Position numbers and translations under genes: made by a program
Shown: one piece after another, positions 44,146-52,683 of the stretch
Layout of the letters: each line of letters begins with the position of its first letter
Position numbering within the stretch: position 1 is the stretch's first letter
NCBI GenBank assembly: GCA_963700885.1
Contig: CAVOZJ010000020.1
Coordinates: 124,001-188,000 of the forward strand
Length of the DNA: 64,000 bases
Direction: 5' to 3'
Source: Anderseniella sp963700885
GTDB lineage: Bacteria > Pseudomonadota > Alphaproteobacteria > Rhizobiales > Aestuariivirgaceae
Notes under the pieces: generated by a model
The model's database searches: none
What the model saw: only the letters and a program-made list of their open reading frames with translations
What the model was told of the DNA's origin: nothing

Positions 44146-45224
44146 GCACCGGCCTTTCGAGCATAGTCCCAGGCAACATCGGCCATCGGAGAAACCAGGC
44201 CTGCAATTTCCGCCGCGCGCGGGTTGGCAGCGGTGCCGTCTCGCACCCGGCCGACAATGCCCTGGAAGATGGCGGCCATCCGGAAAAAATTGTAGGCGAG
44301 GTATGTGTCGAGATCAGGTAGGGAACTCAACCCCCGCCTTTCGCAGTAGGCCGCAACGTAATCCTCGAGCGCAGGAACGCCTTCAAGATGTTCGTGACCA
44401 ATGAGTGAGCCGACACCTGCTCCTGTTTCTGATGGCGGCATGCGCCACTGCATGAGATGATAGGTGAAATCTGCAACAGGATCACCCAATGTGGATAGTT
44501 CCCAGTCCAGCACGGCCCGGATTTGCGAACTGGTCTGATCGACGATGCAGTTGTCGAGACGAAAATCTCCATGCACCAGTGATACCTGGCCGGACGACGG
44601 TGAAGCATCAGGCAGCCAGTCCATCAACCGGCCCATGGCGGGAATGGTCTCGGTTTCCGACGCACGGTATTGTTCGGACCAGCGTTTGATCTGACGTTCC
44701 ACATAGCCCTCGGCGCGACCAAAGTCAGCAAGGCTGGCAGCATCAATATCCACCGAGTGCAATTCTGCCATGAAGGAGTTGAGTTCATCGAAAATCCCGG
44801 CCCGTTCAGATCCGGAAATGCCGGGCATGAACGGTTCCCAGAACACCCTGCCTGCCACAAAATCCATCACGTAAAACGCGGTACCTATGATGTCGTTGTT
44901 CTCACACAGCAAATGCGGTTTTGCCACCGGGAGTCCCTGATCGTGCAGCGCCTTGATGACACGATACTCCCGGTCGACTGCATGCGCCGACGGCAACAGT
45001 TTGCCAGGCGGTTTTCGGCGCAGCACATAAGACGCCGAAGCGGTGACCAGTTTGTAGGTCGGGTTTGACTGGCCACCTTTGAACTGTTCAACCGTCATCG
45101 GAGGTTCAAACCCCGGTATATGCGTTTTAAGATAGTTGGCCAGCGCCGTTTCATCAAACCGATGAGCATCGCGCACGTCGCGTGTTCCTGAAAATTCGGT
45201 CTGTCTGTCCATGGGCTGGGTCAA
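44142..45224 (-). CDS. Phosphotransferase family protein (APH fold, acyl-CoA dehydrogenase-associated type)
   Basis: A 360-residue kinase-fold protein. The nucleotide-binding region has QFKGGQSNPTYKL and YVLRRKPPGKLL; the catalytic loop is VHGDFRLDNCI and the metal-binding Asp is in VLDWELSTLGDP. These are features of the bacterial counterpart of the N-terminal kinase domain of ACAD10/11, which phosphorylates hydroxyacyl-CoA in 4-hydroxy acid breakdown. No acyl-CoA dehydrogenase is adjacent. It shares 4-base overlaps with both neighbours. Substrate not known. Confidence 0.85.
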   Translation of the reverse strand: MTQPMDRQTEFSGTRDVRDAHRFDETALANYLKTHIPGFEPPMTVEQFKGGQSNPTYKLVTASASYVLRRKPPGKLLPSAHAVDREYRVIKALHDQGLPVAKPHLLCENNDIIGTAFYVMDFVAGRVFWEPFMPGISGSERAGIFDELNSFMAELHSVDIDAASLADFGRAEGYVERQIKRWSEQYRASETETIPAMGRLMDWLPDASPSSGQVSLVHGDFRLDNCIVDQTSSQIRAVLDWELSTLGDPVADFTYHLMQWRMPPSETGAGVGSLIGHEHLEGVPALEDYVAAYCERRGLSSLPDLDTYLAYNFFRMAAIFQGIVGRVRDGTAANPRAAEIAGLVSPMADVAWDYARKAGA

Positions 45225-46129
45225 GCAGCATTCTCCATCAGGAACGGCAACATGGCGGCCAACGTCGCGGCTGGAGCTTCTTCAACCAAAAAGTGTCCGC
45301 AGGCAATACCGGTACCTGTTACATCTGTCGCCCACGTGCGCCAGATGTCCAGCGGACCACCTCCTGATTTGCCGGGTATGCCTGCATCGCCCCACAGCGC
45401 CAGCATTGGGCAGGTAATCCTGATGCCCTGGTCAAGTGCAGCCTGGTCATGGTCTACATCGCAGGTCGCGCCCGCACGATAATCGTTGCACATGGCATGA
45501 ATGACGTCGGGGTCGCGGAAGTACGCGCGATATTCTGCCAGGGCTGCAGGATCGAACACGTCAAGTCCGGTGCCATTGTTCCAGGCGCCGAGTTTCTCGT
45601 CGATGTAGAAATCCGGGTTGGACCCGATCATCTGTTCCGGCAGCGGATGGGGTTGTGCCAGAAAAGGCCAGTGATAGGTATTCATGGCGCCCTCGACGCT
45701 TGCCATGGCTTTCCACTGTTCCAGTGTGGGTACGATGTCGAGCGTGATGAGACTGATCACTGACTGCGGGTGGTCCAGTGCAAGACGGTATGCCACACGC
45801 CCGCCGCGATCATGACCGCACAGATGGAATTTCCCGTGACCGAGGGATCGCATGACTGCTACCATGTCATTCGCCATGGCCCGCTTGGAATAGGCAATGT
45901 TGTCAGCATCATTGAGCGGTCTTTCAGATCTGCCATATCCACGCAAATCCGGAATTATCAGCGAAAACCGGTGCGCCAGTTCACCTGCAATCCTGTGCCA
46001 CATGGCGCCCGTTTGCGGAAATCCGTGCAATAGCAGCAATGCCGGGCCGGAGCCGCCGGTCCGCACAAAAATTTGTGCGCCATCGCCATCAATCATGCGT
46101 TCATCAAATCCGGGAAACTGAGCTTTCAT
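45221..46129 (-). CDS. Alpha/beta hydrolase, fluoroacetate dehalogenase-like
   Basis: A 302-residue alpha/beta hydrolase. The nucleophile elbow is GHDRGGRVAYRLALDHP, with Asp107, Arg108 and Arg111 where fluoroacetate dehalogenase (RPA1163 type) has its nucleophile and two carboxylate-binding arginines. YHWPFLAQP supplies the His153-Trp154 pair that binds halide, the third-ligand region EDYRAGA-like appears as NDYRAGA, and the catalytic His lies in ACGHFLVEEAP. The similarity runs the whole length. It may hydrolyse haloacetates; related epoxide hydrolases remain possible. It overlaps purD and the phosphotransferase gene by 4 bases each. Confidence 0.82.
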   Translation of the reverse strand: MKAQFPGFDERMIDGDGAQIFVRTGGSGPALLLLHGFPQTGAMWHRIAGELAHRFSLIIPDLRGYGRSERPLNDADNIAYSKRAMANDMVAVMRSLGHGKFHLCGHDRGGRVAYRLALDHPQSVISLITLDIVPTLEQWKAMASVEGAMNTYHWPFLAQPHPLPEQMIGSNPDFYIDEKLGAWNNGTGLDVFDPAALAEYRAYFRDPDVIHAMCNDYRAGATCDVDHDQAALDQGIRITCPMLALWGDAGIPGKSGGGPLDIWRTWATDVTGTGIACGHFLVEEAPAATLAAMLPFLMENAA

Positions 46130-47409
46130 GCAGTACCTTTTTCACGCGCCACGGCCCGCCAGCCAATATCCCGCCGGCAGAAGCCTTGCGGCCAGTCTAT
46201 TGCGTCGACGGCTGTATATGCCAGTGTTTGTGCGTCACTGACGTTGTCAGCCTGTGCTGTTATGCTCAACACGCGTCCGCCATTGGCAACAATGTTGTTT
46301 CCGTCACGCCTCGTGCCGGCATGAAAAACCTGGACACCTTTCATCGCCATTGCTGCTTCGAGATTGCCTATGACGGAGCCTTTTTGCACGTCACCGGGAT
46401 AACCCTCGGCGGCCATCACCACGCTGAGTGCCGCCGTGTCGTGCCAGCGTACAGATACCTGGTCAAGAGTACCCGAACACGCTGCCAGCATGATGGTGAC
46501 GATATCATCCTTGAGCCGCATCATCAGTACCTGGCATTCAGGATCGCCGAACCGCACATTGTACTCGATCAGTTGCGGACCAGTGGCTGTGATCATCAGG
46601 CCGGCAAACAGCACTCCCTGAAAGGGCGTTCCTTCGGCTGCCATGGCCACCAGCGTGGGATTGATGATTTCGTCCATTGTGCGTTGGCTGGTAACCTCGT
46701 CCATGACAGGAGCGGGTGAATAGGCACCCATGCCACCGGTGTTGGGGCCGGTATCTCCTTCACCGACACACTTGTGGTCTTGCGCTGACCCGAATGCGAC
46801 AGCTGTAGCGCCGTCACAAATGGCAAAGAACGAAGCCTCTTCGCCGTCAAGGTATTCCTCAATGACTACTTCGGCTCCCGCAGCGCCAAAACGTCCGGCA
46901 AATATCTCGCGTACCGCAGCTTCGGCGTTATCCATCCTCATGGCAACCGTGACACCTTTTCCCGCGGCAAGACCGTCGGCCTTGACCACAATGGGGGCGT
47001 CATGTTTGGCCAGATAGGCAAGCGCATCCGCTTCATTGCCAAAACGTCCATAAGCGCCGGTGGGAACGTTGTATTTGGCACAGATATCCTTCGTGAAGCC
47101 TTTTGATCCTTCAAGTCGGGCGGCGGCTGCGCCGGGGCCGAAGGTCCTGATGCCGGCATTGCGCAATTGATCGGCGAGACCGGCAACCAGCGGCGCTTCA
47201 GGTCCGACAACGACTAGACCGATGCTGTTCGCATTGCAGAAATTGATGATCGCAGCGGGATCATCGGCATTCAGCGCCACAATCTCTGCTTCCTGGGCTA
47301 TACCTGCATTGCCAGGTGAGCAGAAAAGTGTGTCAGTCAGTGATGAATTCGCAATTGCCCAGGCCAGTGCATGTTCGCGGCCGCCCGATCCGATCAGCAG
47401 AATGTTCAT
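46126..47409 (-). CDS. purD: Phosphoribosylamine-glycine ligase (GAR synthetase)
   Basis: ATP-grasp ligase of the second step of purine synthesis, 427 residues. The N-terminus MNILLIGSGGREHALAWAI is diagnostic, with VVVGPEAPLVAGLAD, the ATP-grasp part VVKADGLAAGKGVTVA, and NTGGMGAYSPAPV. Normal length. First gene of a four-gene chain on the minus strand; divergent from xseA, 75 bases apart. Confidence 0.96.
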   Translation of the reverse strand: MNILLIGSGGREHALAWAIANSSLTDTLFCSPGNAGIAQEAEIVALNADDPAAIINFCNANSIGLVVVGPEAPLVAGLADQLRNAGIRTFGPGAAAARLEGSKGFTKDICAKYNVPTGAYGRFGNEADALAYLAKHDAPIVVKADGLAAGKGVTVAMRMDNAEAAVREIFAGRFGAAGAEVVIEEYLDGEEASFFAICDGATAVAFGSAQDHKCVGEGDTGPNTGGMGAYSPAPVMDEVTSQRTMDEIINPTLVAMAAEGTPFQGVLFAGLMITATGPQLIEYNVRFGDPECQVLMMRLKDDIVTIMLAACSGTLDQVSVRWHDTAALSVVMAAEGYPGDVQKGSVIGNLEAAMAMKGVQVFHAGTRRDGNNIVANGGRVLSITAQADNVSDAQTLAYTAVDAIDWPQGFCRRDIGWRAVAREKGTA

Positions 47410-47484
47410 GAGGTGTCAAGCTCTCCTTGCCATTGCCACTGTTTTTGACATCCAATAGGCGTCATTGAAAGGATTCTTGCAGTC

Positions 47485-48966
47485 ATGTCCACCGATTGGC
47501 CTCCATCCGGTTTTGATCCCGACACGGGCGAACTTGTTGATGAACCCGAAGTGATTTCCAATGTTGTAGAGTTTTCCGTATCGGAAATCTCCAACGCGTT
47601 GAAACGCACGCTCGAAGACACCTTTGGCCATGTGCGTGTGCGGGGTGAATTGGGCCGGGTGTCGCGGCCGGCATCCGGCCATGTCTACCTGGACCTGAAA
47701 GATGATCGTGCGGTGATATCAGGTGTTATCTGGAAGGGCGCGGCGTCACGCATGAAAATCCAGCCTGAGCAGGGTCTGGAAGTCATTGCCACCGGCCGCA
47801 TCACGACATTTCCCGGCCAGTCGAAGTATCAGATCATCATAGAAACCCTGGAACCTGCCGGCGCCGGCGCATTGATGGCACTGCTGGAGGAACGCCGGAA
47901 GAAACTGTCAGCGGAAGGTCTGTTCGACGAGGACAGAAAACGGCAGCTGCCTTACCTGCCGGATGTCATAGGCGTGGTGACGTCGCCAACCGGTGCGGTA
48001 ATTCGAGATATTCTGCATCGCCTGTCGGACCGATTTCCAAGGCATGTCCTGGTCTGGCCGGTGCGGGTGCAGGGCGAGAGCAGCGCCGCGGAGGTGGCCA
48101 ACGGCATTCGCGGGTTCAACGCGCTGGATCCTGGCGGCGACATGCCGAGGCCTGACCTGATCATCGTTGCACGCGGCGGCGGCAGCCTGGAGGATTTGTG
48201 GGGATTCAACGAAGAAGAAGTGGTGCGCGCAGCAGCTGACAGTGTCATTCCTCTGATTTCCGCAGTGGGCCATGAGACCGATTGGACACTGCTTGATCAT
48301 GCTGCGGACTGGCGGGCACCAACACCCACCGCGGCCGCTGAACGGGCTGTTCCCGTGCGCTCTGAACTGTTGGCCTATGTAGCCGACATGGGCGCACGCC
48401 AGCATCGCGCTGTATCGCGCACCATGGCTGAACGCCGCACCCGGATCACCGCAGCGGGCAGGGGCTTGCCGCGGCCGGATGATCTGCTGGCGATGGCCCG
48501 GCAACGCTTTGATGCCGCATCCGGCAGGCTTGGCCAGTCGTTGAAATCAGCTACCGCAGCCAGTCGCAACCGTTTTGATCAGGTCGCGGCACGCCTGAGC
48601 ATCAGGCCATTGCAACAACAGATCATTCGGGACCGCGAAACCGTCATCCGCCTGTCACGTGAAGCCCGGCGTGGTCTGGACCTGCATATGGTGCATCGCC
48701 GTCAGTCACTGTCGGCTGCGGACAAGTTGCTGAGAGCATTCTCCTACCAGGCAGTACTGGAGCGCGGGTTCGCACTGGTTCGCGATGGCGATGGCCAACC
48801 CCTGCGTACAGCGTCTGCAACCGAGGCAGGTATGAGTATCAGCATCGAGTTTGCCGACGGACGCACTGATGCGGTTATCGGAGTCAGGGGCGCCGGGAAA
48901 TCCGCCTCCGTTGGCAAGATTGCAGATGCGGGCAAACCGGGTGGCGGGCAGGGCAGCCTGTTCTAA
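47485..48966 (+). CDS. xseA: Exodeoxyribonuclease VII large subunit
   Basis: Single-strand DNA exonuclease subunit, 493 residues. An N-terminal OB-fold (VSEISNALKRTL, VRGELGRVSRPASGHVYLDLKD in pieces) is followed by the catalytic domain with VTSPTGAVIRDI, RGGGSLEDLWGFNEE and AVGHETDWTLLD. A long coiled-coil region (about 290-420) leads to the conserved end VLERGFALVRD. The small subunit xseB is not in the window. Divergent from purD. Confidence 0.95.
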   Translation: MSTDWPPSGFDPDTGELVDEPEVISNVVEFSVSEISNALKRTLEDTFGHVRVRGELGRVSRPASGHVYLDLKDDRAVISGVIWKGAASRMKIQPEQGLEVIATGRITTFPGQSKYQIIIETLEPAGAGALMALLEERRKKLSAEGLFDEDRKRQLPYLPDVIGVVTSPTGAVIRDILHRLSDRFPRHVLVWPVRVQGESSAAEVANGIRGFNALDPGGDMPRPDLIIVARGGGSLEDLWGFNEEEVVRAAADSVIPLISAVGHETDWTLLDHAADWRAPTPTAAAERAVPVRSELLAYVADMGARQHRAVSRTMAERRTRITAAGRGLPRPDDLLAMARQRFDAASGRLGQSLKSATAASRNRFDQVAARLSIRPLQQQIIRDRETVIRLSREARRGLDLHMVHRRQSLSAADKLLRAFSYQAVLERGFALVRDGDGQPLRTASATEAGMSISIEFADGRTDAVIGVRGAGKSASVGKIADAGKPGGGQGSLF

Positions 48967-49097
48967 CACTCGCCACGGCTGTTCAATTCTCGGATAACCT
49001 CTGCAGGGGCGGCGCGGACTTGATCCTGGAAGGTCACTGCGCATTCTGTATCCCAGCCCCTTCTCAAGCCGTTGTTCTGGCTGTAAGAGTAATCCTC

Positions 49098-49319
49098 ATG
49101 AACTTTGAACCGACATTTGCAGCCGCGCAGGAAGCCAAGGTCCGCTATCTGGATGCAGATTTTCAGATCGTGCGCCATGGCGATTTCGTACGCTGCGCAG
49201 TGACGCGGCAGGCTATCCGGCTGGATGATTTACGCTATTGGTCCGTGGATCGTCAGGAAGCTTATGCATCGGCTGAAGTAGCCATGCAGCGTCATCTGGA
49301 AATGAACGCGGCTGACTAG
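49098..49319 (+). CDS. DUF2093 small protein
   Basis: 73 residues, MNFEPTFAAAQEAKVRYLD, with the core DFQIVRHGDFVRCAVTRQAI and RYWSVDRQEAYASAE, matching the short DUF2093 family found in alphaproteobacteria next to xseA. Function unknown; the two basic/aromatic blocks might bind nucleic acid. The ATG at 49098 was chosen because the family begins there. Confidence 0.85.
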   Translation: MNFEPTFAAAQEAKVRYLDADFQIVRHGDFVRCAVTRQAIRLDDLRYWSVDRQEAYASAEVAMQRHLEMNAAD

Positions 49320-49332
49320 GGTCAGGACCCAT
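49317..49332. repeat. Short repeat TAGGGTCAGGACCCAT, copy 1
   Basis: Overlaps the DUF2093 stop and lies between it and the 3' end of the YbdK-type gene. Identical to 50486-50501; the inner GGGTC-AG-GACCC is a 5-bp-arm palindrome. Confidence 0.8.
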
Positions 49333-49355
49333 AAAGCTGATCCAGGAGGTTTTTC

Positions 49356-50501
49356 CTAGTCAAGACCGCTGACGGTTTCCTCAATCAGGCTGTCAACCAC
49401 CGCGCGCATGGCCTCTTCGGGATCTGCGCCACCATCAATGGCAGACTTGTGCACCCGGCGTTGCCGGTCAGCGCTGTTGCCGTTGGCAGCAATGTCGCGC
49501 AATCTCTCGATTTCTCCGGAACAGCCCAATTCCTCGGCATCGTGCGCCACGAGAGCCAGCAGTTCATCTACCAGGTCAGTGTAGTTGACCAGCTCTGCCT
49601 TGCCAAAGTCCATTAATTGCCCAGATACCCCGTGGCGCTGGGCCTGCCACCGGTTCTCATTGATCAGAAAACGTTCATATTGCCGCCAACGCTGGTTGGA
49701 CTGCCTCAATCTGTACAACATGTGCGCCAGGCTCTGCACCAGTGCGGCGATGGCAACGGCATCATCCAGTTGAGGCGTGACGTCGCAAACTCGCGTCTCC
49801 AGCGTGGGAAACCGATCAGACGGCCGCAGGTCCCACCAGATCTTGGTTGCATCCTCGATTACACCTGCCTGGACAAGTATGTTCACAGCGCGTTTGTATT
49901 CGCCAAACGAGTTGAACATCGGTGGCAGGCCGGTACGCGGCAGATTGTCAAACACACTCAGCCGGTAGGACGCAAGTCCGGTATCCCGGCCCTGCCAGAA
50001 TGGTGAGGATGCGGATAATGCCAACAGGTGCGGCAGAAAATAAGACAACTGGCCAAGCAGGTCGATGCGAAGATCTTCATCCTCAATTCCGATATGGACA
50101 TGCATGCCACAGATCAGCATGCGTCTTGCGACCCCGGCCAGATCGCGCGCCAGCTCTTCGTAGCGCTGCTTGTTGGTGAAGGATTGATGCTGCCAGTTGG
50201 CAAACGGGTGCGTGGCAACTGCAAGCGGCGCAAGCCCGAAGCTGGCGGCAATTTCAGCTATTGTCGTGCGCAATTCACACAGTTCAGCACGCGCTTGCGG
50301 GATGGACTTGCACACCCCGGTGCCGACTTCAATCTGACACTGCAGAAATTCGGGGCTGACACGGGATTTCAGAACCTTCTGGCATTCAGACATCATGGCA
50401 TCCGGTGCTGCTACCAGATCGCGGGTGGTGCGGTCGACAAGGAGATATTCCTCCTCAATACCCAGCGTGAATGTTGGTGTTTGTTTAGGGTCAGGACCCA
50501 T
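49356..50501 (-). CDS. YbdK-type carboxylate-amine ligase (weak glutamate-cysteine ligase family)
   Basis: Member of the GCS2 family, 381 residues. The N-terminus has TLGIEEEYLLVDR, with QIEVGTGVCKS, GMHVHIGIED and FNSFGEYKR, and TLETRVCDVTPQLDD, all typical. E. coli YbdK has weak gamma-glutamyl-cysteine ligase activity; the real substrate is unknown. The predicted ATG lies inside the repeat TAGGGTCAGGACCCAT, so residues 1-5 (MGPDP) are encoded by the repeat. No other ATG lies before the conserved IEEEY motif. Transcribed alone. Confidence 0.88.
   Translation of the reverse strand: MGPDPKQTPTFTLGIEEEYLLVDRTTRDLVAAPDAMMSECQKVLKSRVSPEFLQCQIEVGTGVCKSIPQARAELCELRTTIAEIAASFGLAPLAVATHPFANWQHQSFTNKQRYEELARDLAGVARRMLICGMHVHIGIEDEDLRIDLLGQLSYFLPHLLALSASSPFWQGRDTGLASYRLSVFDNLPRTGLPPMFNSFGEYKRAVNILVQAGVIEDATKIWWDLRPSDRFPTLETRVCDVTPQLDDAVAIAALVQSLAHMLYRLRQSNQRWRQYERFLINENRWQAQRHGVSGQLMDFGKAELVNYTDLVDELLALVAHDAEELGCSGEIERLRDIAANGNSADRQRRVHKSAIDGGADPEEAMRAVVDSLIEETVSGLD
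50486..50501. repeat. Short repeat TAGGGTCAGGACCCAT, copy 2
   Basis: Identical to copy 1 and covers the start codon of the YbdK-type gene. The two copies bracket the gene as direct repeats 1.17 kb apart. Confidence 0.8.
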
Positions 50502-50530
50502 TGATCTTATCCATTTTTGCGAGAGTATAT

Positions 50531-50545
50531 CTTGCCTTTGGCAAG
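50531..50545. repeat. Small perfect hairpin CTTGCC-TTT-GGCAAG
   Basis: A 6-bp perfect stem with a 3-base loop, upstream of the YbdK-type start between repeat copies 2 and 3. Role unknown. Confidence 0.4.
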
Positions 50546-50643
50546 GCGAAGGGTCGACGGAATCTTTGGGTTTTCAAAACCTGTAAACGGTGCCAGGGGC
50601 AAAACAGGTCCGCCCATCGGCCTTGCAAGAAAACATAGGATCA

Positions 50644-50659
50644 TTGGGTCCTGCCCCTA
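50644..50659. repeat. Diverged third copy of the repeat, inverted
   Basis: TTGGGTCCTGCCCCTA matches the reverse complement of the other copies at 14 of 16 bases. Confidence 0.55.
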
Positions 50660-50727
50660 ATCATGACAATTCGTAACATGAACTAAGGCATGTCATGCTT
50701 GCAAGGCTATACATCGGGGTTTGGACT

Positions 50728-50982
50728 TCAGGCGAGGAATGCGATAAAGCGATGATCCTTGTTCAGGACCAGCAATACGTTGGCGAGAATGAATACCCCG
50801 GACAGCATGCGGGCAATTTGCGAACTCCGCACGGCGGGGCGAACAGCGGCCCGCATCACGACCAGGACCACGACCGCAAGCGAATTGATGATGCCGAGTT
50901 GCAAAACCAGCGGATAGTCGCCTTCAAAGAAAAAGGAATACATCCAGCTCAGATTGCCATCTGATAACAGCGTTTTGATCAT
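50728..50982 (-). CDS. Small hydrophobic protein (two membrane segments)
   Basis: 84 residues, not assigned to a family. The N-terminus TLLSDGNLSWMYSFFFEGDYPL is aromatic, followed by a helix LVLQLGIINSLAVVVLVVM, a basic loop (RAAVRPAVRSSQIAR) and a second helix (LSGVFILANVLLVL). The positive loop would lie in the cytoplasm. The composition looks like a real membrane protein rather than chance, and GAGG lies before the ATG. It diverges from the DAHP synthase gene with about 280 bases between. Confidence 0.55.
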   Translation of the reverse strand: MIKTLLSDGNLSWMYSFFFEGDYPLVLQLGIINSLAVVVLVVMRAAVRPAVRSSQIARMLSGVFILANVLLVLNKDHRFIAFLA

Positions 50983-51265
50983 CGGCCCAGCCTCAATGCG
51001 CTAAGTCAAGTTGTTGGAGCCCTCCCGTTTGCGGGTATTTTATAAGGCGATTTTTAACTTTTTGTACTCTGGAAACCATGCATTCAAGTGGTTTTGTTAA
51101 CTTGTACAGGTTGATGAATGAAGCGGTGTTTGGCAGAACAAATGCGGAATTTGCCGCTCAACTGCACAGCGCTTGCATTTTCGGCTATGATGGCGCAATT
51201 ACATCACCGGTCCGCAAAATCACGGACAGTTGAGTGAGATGGACAGATAAGAGAGTTTAAGTACT

Positions 51266-52660
51266 ATGAGCAACTGGACCCCATCAAGCTGGCGTTCTTT
51301 CCCGATCAAGCAGGTTCCTGACTATGCTGACAAAGCAGCCCTGAAAGCAACAGAGGCACGTTTGGCCAGGTTTCCGCCGCTTGTTTTTGCAGGTGAAGCA
51401 CGCAAGCTAAAGCGCAAGCTGGCCAAAGTGTCGGAGGGCAAGGGATTTCTGTTGCAAGGCGGTGACTGTGCGGAGAGCTTTGCTGAACATGAGGCAGATA
51501 ATATTCGCGACTTCTTCCGCGTGTTCCTGCAAATGGCAGTTGTACTGACTTTCGCCGGAGGCCAGCCGGTCGTCAAGGTAGGTCGCATTGCCGGACAGTT
51601 TGCCAAGCCCCGGTCATCCAATGTCGAAAAACAGGGTGACGTGGAACTGCCCAGCTATCGCGGCGACATAATCAACGGCATTGAATTCGATACTGCATCT
51701 CGCGAACCGGACCCGGAACGCCAGATCATGGCCTATCGCCAGTCGGCTGCCACGCTGAACCTGTTGCGGGCGTTTGCCATGGGCGGCTATGCCAATCTTG
51801 AGCATGTTCATCGCTGGACATTGGGATATCTGCGCGGGTCACCGCAATCTGAGCGCTATCAGCACCTGGCGGACCGGATTTCCGAAACGCTCGGTTTCAT
51901 GCGCTCTTGCGGGATCAATCCGGATACGACACCACAGCTCAAATCAACCGAGTTCTACACCTCGCATGAGGCATTGTTGCTGGGTTTCGAGGAGGCACTT
52001 ACGCGTGTCGATTCAACGTCCGGGGAATGGTATGCCACTTCAGGTCACATGCTGTGGATTGGTGACCGGACCCGGCAACCTGAGCACGCGCATCTGGAAT
52101 TCTGTCGCGGTCTGCAAAACCCGATTGGCCTCAAGTGTGGCCCATCGCTTGAAGCTGACGAACTGATCCGTCTCATTGACATTCTGAATCCGGCCAACGA
52201 AGCCGGCAGGCTGACGCTCATTGCGCGTTTCGGCGCGGGCAAGGTTGAAGATCACCTGCCGAAGTTGATTCGCAAGGTAGAGGCAGAGGGCCGCAAGGTA
52301 TTGTGGTCATGTGATCCCATGCATGGCAATGTGATCAAGGCATCCAGTGGCTACAAGACGAGGCCGTTTGATGCAATTTTGTCGGAAGTGCGTGATTTTC
52401 TGTCAATTCACCGGGCAGAAGGCACACATGCCGGCGGTATCCATGTGGAAATGACCGGGCAGAACGTTACCGAATGTACCGGTGGCGCGCGCGAGGTATC
52501 TGATGCCGATCTGGCGGATCGTTACCACACCCATTGCGATCCGCGTCTCAATGCTGATCAGGCACTGGAGCTTGCCTTCCTGTTGGCTGAGGAACTGCGC
52601 AAGTCTGTGGTGTCAGACCCGGATGAATCCGACGAATCCAGCTTTGAGGCCGCTGAGTAG
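51266..52660 (+). CDS. 3-deoxy-7-phosphoheptulonate synthase, class II
   Basis: First step of the shikimate pathway (phosphoenolpyruvate plus erythrose 4-phosphate). 464 residues of the plant-like class II type. Motifs: GFLLQGGDCAESFAEHEADN, the RIAGQFAKPRSS active-site loop, GGYANLEHVHRW, WSCDPMHGN and HVEMTGQNVTECTGG, with the metal-site residues Cys, His, Glu and Asp (HCDPRLNADQALELAF). No class I N-terminal sensor is present. The 280-base upstream region is AT-rich in part and may hold a regulated promoter, but no leader peptide was recognised. Confidence 0.95.
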   Translation: MSNWTPSSWRSFPIKQVPDYADKAALKATEARLARFPPLVFAGEARKLKRKLAKVSEGKGFLLQGGDCAESFAEHEADNIRDFFRVFLQMAVVLTFAGGQPVVKVGRIAGQFAKPRSSNVEKQGDVELPSYRGDIINGIEFDTASREPDPERQIMAYRQSAATLNLLRAFAMGGYANLEHVHRWTLGYLRGSPQSERYQHLADRISETLGFMRSCGINPDTTPQLKSTEFYTSHEALLLGFEEALTRVDSTSGEWYATSGHMLWIGDRTRQPEHAHLEFCRGLQNPIGLKCGPSLEADELIRLIDILNPANEAGRLTLIARFGAGKVEDHLPKLIRKVEAEGRKVLWSCDPMHGNVIKASSGYKTRPFDAILSEVRDFLSIHRAEGTHAGGIHVEMTGQNVTECTGGAREVSDADLADRYHTHCDPRLNADQALELAFLLAEELRKSVVSDPDESDESSFEAAE

Positions 52661-52683
52661 GGTTCAATCGTCGCAAAAATCAA

